Below, piece by piece: positions 32,434-35,316 of a stretch of 35,316 bases of DNA. The DNA is from an uncultured Cellulophaga sp. (GTDB lineage: Bacteria; Bacteroidota; Bacteroidia; Flavobacteriales; Flavobacteriaceae). Location: NCBI GenBank assembly GCA_947491225.1, contig CANLIE010000031.1:1-35316 (forward strand), in the 5' to 3' direction. Every line of letters begins with the position of its first letter. The stretch's first letter is position 1. Made by a program: the position numbers and the translations under genes. The notes under the pieces were generated by a model. It saw only the letters and a list, made by a program, of their open reading frames with translations. It ran no database searches and had not been told where the DNA came from.

Positions 32434-33834
32434 ATGAGTTCATATGATGTAGCCATAATTGGTTCAGGTCCTGGAGGGTATGTTGCAGCTATTCGTTGCG
32501 CGCAGTTAGGAATGAAAACAGCAATAATAGAAAAATATTCAACCTTAGGAGGTACTTGTCTAAATGTTGGTTGTATTCCTTCAAAGGCATTATTGGATTC
32601 ATCTCATCTTTATGAAGATGCTGTAAAGCATTTTGAAGAGCACGGAATTGATATTCCTAGCGATATAAAAGTCAATCTGGAAAAAATGATTGCACGTAAG
32701 CAATCTGTAGTAGATCAAACTACTGGTGGAATTGACTTTCTAATGAAAAAGAATAAAATTGATGTTTATGAAGGCTTAGGTTCTTTTAAAGATGCTACAC
32801 ATATTACTATCTCTGGCAAGGATACAATTGAAATAGAAGCAAAAAATACAATTATTGCTACGGGTAGTAAGCCATCTACATTACCATTTATTACAATTGA
32901 TAAAGAACGTATCATAACATCTACAGAAGCTTTAAAGCTTAAGGAAATACCTAAACACTTAATAGTCATTGGTGGTGGTGTTATTGGCTTAGAGTTAGGA
33001 CAAGTTTATAAAAGATTAGGATCAGAAGTTTCTGTGGTTGAGTTTATGGACAGAATTGTACCAACTATGGATTCTGGTATTTCTAAAGAATTAAATAAGG
33101 TTTTAAAGAAACAAAAATTTAAAATGAACACGTCTCACAAAGTAAAATCTGTAGAGCGTGTTGGAGATGAAGTTATTGTTAAAGCAGATAATAAAAAAGG
33201 AGAAGAAGTAACATTTACAGGAGATTATTGTTTAGTTTCTGTTGGTCGTCGTCCCTATACAGACGGTTTAAATGCTGAGGCAGCTGGCGTAAAGCTTACA
33301 GAGAGAGGACAGATAGAAGTAAATGAGCATTTGCAGACCTCGGTATCTAATATTTATGCTATTGGAGATGTTATAAAAGGAGCGATGCTTGCCCATAAAG
33401 CGGAAGAAGAAGGTGTTTTTGTTGCTGAAATATTGGCAGGGCAAAAACCACATATAGATTACAATTTAATTCCTGGTGTAGTGTACACTTGGCCAGAAGT
33501 TGCTGCTGTTGGTAAAACGGAAGAAGAACTTAAAGAAGCTGGTGTAGCATATAAAGTAGGTCAATTTCCAATGCGTGCCTTGGGTAGGAGTAGGGCAAGT
33601 ATGGATTTAGATGGTTTTGTGAAAATTCTTGCAGATAAAACAACAGATGAAATCTTAGGAGTACATATGGTTGGTGCACGTGCAGCAGATATGATAGCAG
33701 AAGCTGTTGTTGCTATGGAATACAGAGCTAGCGCAGAAGATGTATCTCGTATGTCACATGCACACCCAACATTTACAGAAGCCATAAAAGAAGCTGCACT
33801 AGCAGCTACTGATGATAGAGCCTTACATATATAA
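32434..33834 (+). CDS. lpdA: Dihydrolipoyl dehydrogenase (E3)
   Basis: 466 residues. FAD-binding GSGPGGYVAAIRCAQLG, redox disulfide Cys42-Cys47 in GGTCLNVGCIPSK, NAD-binding GGGVIGLELGQVYKRLGSEV, second FAD motif YAIGDV and the active-site His-Glu in HAHPTFTEA. It reoxidises dihydrolipoyl groups of pyruvate, 2-oxoglutarate and branched-chain dehydrogenases or the glycine system. It is a single gene, with terminator right behind it. Confidence 0.96.
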   Translation: MSSYDVAIIGSGPGGYVAAIRCAQLGMKTAIIEKYSTLGGTCLNVGCIPSKALLDSSHLYEDAVKHFEEHGIDIPSDIKVNLEKMIARKQSVVDQTTGGIDFLMKKNKIDVYEGLGSFKDATHITISGKDTIEIEAKNTIIATGSKPSTLPFITIDKERIITSTEALKLKEIPKHLIVIGGGVIGLELGQVYKRLGSEVSVVEFMDRIVPTMDSGISKELNKVLKKQKFKMNTSHKVKSVERVGDEVIVKADNKKGEEVTFTGDYCLVSVGRRPYTDGLNAEAAGVKLTERGQIEVNEHLQTSVSNIYAIGDVIKGAMLAHKAEEEGVFVAEILAGQKPHIDYNLIPGVVYTWPEVAAVGKTEEELKEAGVAYKVGQFPMRALGRSRASMDLDGFVKILADKTTDEILGVHMVGARAADMIAEAVVAMEYRASAEDVSRMSHAHPTFTEAIKEAALAATDDRALHI

Positions 33835-33850
33835 TTGTAACTATGTAAAA

Positions 33851-33890
33851 TAAAAAGGGTTGCCTATACAAATATAGGCAACCCTTTTTA
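33851..33890. terminator. Strong bidirectional terminator between lpdA and thiD
   Basis: TAAAAAGGGTTGCCTATA (33851-33868) pairs with TATAGGCAACCCTTTTTA (33873-33890), 18 perfect bp around a 4-nt loop, with T tracts both ways. The two genes converge here. Confidence 0.9.
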
Positions 33891-33904
33891 TTTATTATAA
33901 ATCA

Positions 33905-34708
33905 TTAAAAATGATAAATTGGCCCATTCCCTTTGCCTAAAACCTTGTCCTTGCCAGATTTAATAGCATTGTGTACATATAAAACTCCTTTTAGTACTGC
34001 GTTTTCAAGAGTGCATCCTAACGCTATATGTGTCGCAATAGCTGAAGATAAAGAACAGCCAGTTCCACGCGTATTATTTGTATGAATGAATGTATTTGGA
34101 ATACTAATTAATTTATCAGTATCAAATAAATACAAAAAATCAGTTACTGTATTTTGGTTTTCTATATGTCCGCCCTTTAAAAGTACAGATGTTTTATAAG
34201 TTATACCTAATTGTTTTGCCATTTTGGGCATTTGCTCTTTTTTAATTTCTTTAACTCCTAATAGTATTTGAGCTTCAGGAATGTTTGGTGTAATTAGTGT
34301 CGTTTTTGGTAACATACTTTTTAAAGTTTCCAAGGCTTTTTCATCAATCAACCTATCCCCAGATGTTGCAACCATAACTGGATCTAACACTATTGTATGC
34401 ACATTAAAGTTATTTAAAGCCTTTGTTACGGTCTCTATGATTTCTGAAGAATATAGCATCCCAATTTTAACTACATTTACATCAATATCACTTAACACAG
34501 CAATAATCTGATTTTTAACTTCTTCTGCAGGGATTGGAAAGATATGAGAAACACCAACAGTGTTTTGGGCAGTTATAGCTGTAATTACTGAAGTAGCAAA
34601 CGCACCATTAGTACTAATACTTTTAATATCGGCCTGTATACCTGCACAGCCTCCAGAATCGCTTCCAGCTATTGCTAATACGGTTTTATACGGTGTTTTG
34701 TTTTTCAT
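33905..34708 (-). CDS. thiD: Bifunctional hydroxymethylpyrimidine kinase/phosphomethylpyrimidine kinase
   Basis: 267 residues, standard length. LAIAGSDSGGCAGIQADIKSISTNGAFATSVITAITAQNT is the ThiD opening; VLDPVMVATSGDRL, LITPNIPEAQILLG and NTRGTGCSLSSAIATHIA (anion hole and catalytic Cys) are all present. It phosphorylates HMP to HMP-PP for thiamin synthesis in the cytoplasm. No other thiamin gene is next to it; its control signals, such as a TPP riboswitch, are not seen in the 157-bp spacer. Confidence 0.95.
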   Translation of the reverse strand: MKNKTPYKTVLAIAGSDSGGCAGIQADIKSISTNGAFATSVITAITAQNTVGVSHIFPIPAEEVKNQIIAVLSDIDVNVVKIGMLYSSEIIETVTKALNNFNVHTIVLDPVMVATSGDRLIDEKALETLKSMLPKTTLITPNIPEAQILLGVKEIKKEQMPKMAKQLGITYKTSVLLKGGHIENQNTVTDFLYLFDTDKLISIPNTFIHTNNTRGTGCSLSSAIATHIALGCTLENAVLKGVLYVHNAIKSGKDKVLGKGNGPIYHF

Positions 34709-34865
34709 ATACGGTTTTCATAAAAAACAAATTTATGGATCTTAAAGATTAAGTACTAGTATTACTTAGGCTAAGTATAAATATAAAAGCTGTCTAAATC
34801 TATTTTTTGGTGCTAAATAGTATTTTAAAAATTCATAAACAGCTTAAATTTGTTTTTATACTGTA

Positions 34866-35099
34866 TTAGTTTTTATGAGAACCGTCACAATAGGGAGGGT
34901 TATTTGTTAGCTTGCAAGTACACAGATGACAGGTTTTGTTTTCTTCAACAGCAAAACCTAAAGAAGGCGTTGCATTGTGTTTACGGTGAGAACCATCACA
35001 AAAAGGCTGATTTTCACTATGACTACAAGTACACCATGCATACTTTTTATCTTTTTCTAAATCTACTCTTATAGGGGTAAACTGTTTTTTGTCGCTCAT
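34866..35099 (-). CDS. Double CDGSH iron-sulfur domain protein
   Basis: 77 residues with two CDGSH motifs: CTCSHSENQPFCDGSH and CTCKLTNNPPYCDGSH, each giving three Cys and one His for a 2Fe-2S cluster. This is the compact tandem bacterial CDGSH type, without membrane anchor, probably redox or iron-sulfur transfer. An A/T-rich spacer separates it from thiD. Confidence 0.93.
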   Translation of the reverse strand: MSDKKQFTPIRVDLEKDKKYAWCTCSHSENQPFCDGSHRKHNATPSLGFAVEENKTCHLCTCKLTNNPPYCDGSHKN

Positions 35100-35223
35100 T
35101 ATTTTTAATTATTTAAGCGTAAACATAGCGTAAAACAATAGAATTTAAAATATGAAAACTCAATTTTTAGATAGTCTAAATAGAAGTAATAGATACTGTA
35201 TAAGTATCAAAGCTTCTAAGACA

Positions 35224-35252
35224 GAACTCAGGTTGCTAATTAACGTGAGTTC
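35224..35252. repeat. Imperfect palindrome near the right edge
   Basis: GAACTCA (35224-35230) and TGAGTTC (35246-35252) are inverted; with one mismatch a further GTT/AAC pair adds to the stem. It lies 3 bp beyond the stop of a minus-strand open frame (35256-35316) and could be that gene's hairpin or part of an IS end. Confidence 0.45.
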
Positions 35253-35255
35253 GAT

Positions 35256-35316
35256 TTAAGCTATTGCGATATTAGGCAAAAATCTTTGAATTTTAATACT
35301 TGGTTTTGCATCTAAA
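35256..35316 (-). CDS. Possible C-terminal fragment of an unidentified gene at the window edge
   Basis: On the minus strand the frame LDAKPSIKIQRFLPNIAIA ends with TAA at 35256-35258; the rest lies outside the window. Nineteen codons are too few for a family call. The basic, hydrophobic end could belong to a transposase, but this is a guess. Confidence 0.25.
   Translation of the reverse strand, partial: LDAKPSIKIQRFLPNIAIA

Noticed and set aside
34788-34846. AAGCTGT/ACAGCTT inverted repeat between thiD and the CDGSH gene as a terminator
   Set aside because: The stem is only 7 bp with a loop of about 45 nt; too weak to call.
1-35316. CRISPR array or cas genes
   Set aside because: No regularly spaced direct repeats and no Cas-like proteins; the RuvC-like protein is short and lacks Cas9/Cas12 or TnpB features.

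Overview
The window looks like a chromosomal segment of a marine-type Flavobacteriaceae bacterium (Bacteroidota). The base composition is AT-rich. There is a type IX secretion substrate with a type B (gliding-motility-associated) C-terminal domain, followed by PorP/SprF and OmpA-family genes. Several gene starts carry the Bacteroidota -7 motif TAnnTTTG and show no clear Shine-Dalgarno sequence. No genus can be named from sequence reading alone.

Layout. (1) 1-4760 (+): a T9SS cluster with a truncated giant adhesin, a PorP/SprF-like protein and an OmpA/PD40 protein. (2) 5284-5371 (-): tRNA-Ser(UGA). (3) 5613-14229: a TSUP (TauE/SafE) permease gene split by a 7,864-bp integrated element. Its ends share the 8-bp core AGTATAGC (5739-5746 and 13603-13610). 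The core is flanked, on the element side, by 20-bp imperfect inverted arms (14 of 20 matching). The element carries a large serine recombinase reading out through its left end, a ParE/RelE-type toxin with its antitoxin, an XRE regulator coupled to a RuvC-like protein, a winged-helix replication-type protein, a 50-residue orphan ORF, and a second serine recombinase that lacks its C-terminus. Two insertion sequences have landed inside it. An IS1595-family copy with a perfect 8-bp target duplication breaks the XRE gene. An IS3-family copy without a target duplication ends recombinase 2. (4) 14427-18355 (+): nitroreductase, DegT/StrS aminotransferase, and an LTA-synthase/sulfatase-like membrane phosphotransferase. 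(5) 24931-18376 (-): a tight run tpx, dgkA, ftsK, lolA-like, lptF/G-like, ribB(A). (6) 25160-27152 (+): catalase and ankyrin protein. (7) 28644-27440 (-): peroxiredoxin, thioredoxin and a small helical protein. (8) 30440-28770 (-): NhaC antiporter. (9) 31727-30525 (-): a gamma-family PLP lyase/synthase, divergent from an Lrp/AsnC regulator (31874-32347, +). (10) 32434-33834 (+): dihydrolipoyl dehydrogenase. (11) thiD and a double-CDGSH iron-sulfur protein (-). (12) A possible C-terminal gene fragment at the right edge.

The most unusual biology is in the mobile element. First, integration replaces the recombinase's C-terminal tail: the stop codon now in use lies in host DNA, whereas the circular form would encode a longer lysine/proline-rich tail. 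Second, a leader just upstream of recombinase 2 contains two interlocked, perfectly paired 13-bp stems (order A-B-A'-B'). They could form a pseudoknot or a terminator/antiterminator. Third, the XRE gene overlaps a RuvC-fold protein gene by ATGA, and that protein has lost the first catalytic Asp. The host genes elsewhere are largely ordinary, with a strong oxidative-stress theme (Tpx, catalase, peroxiredoxin, thioredoxin).
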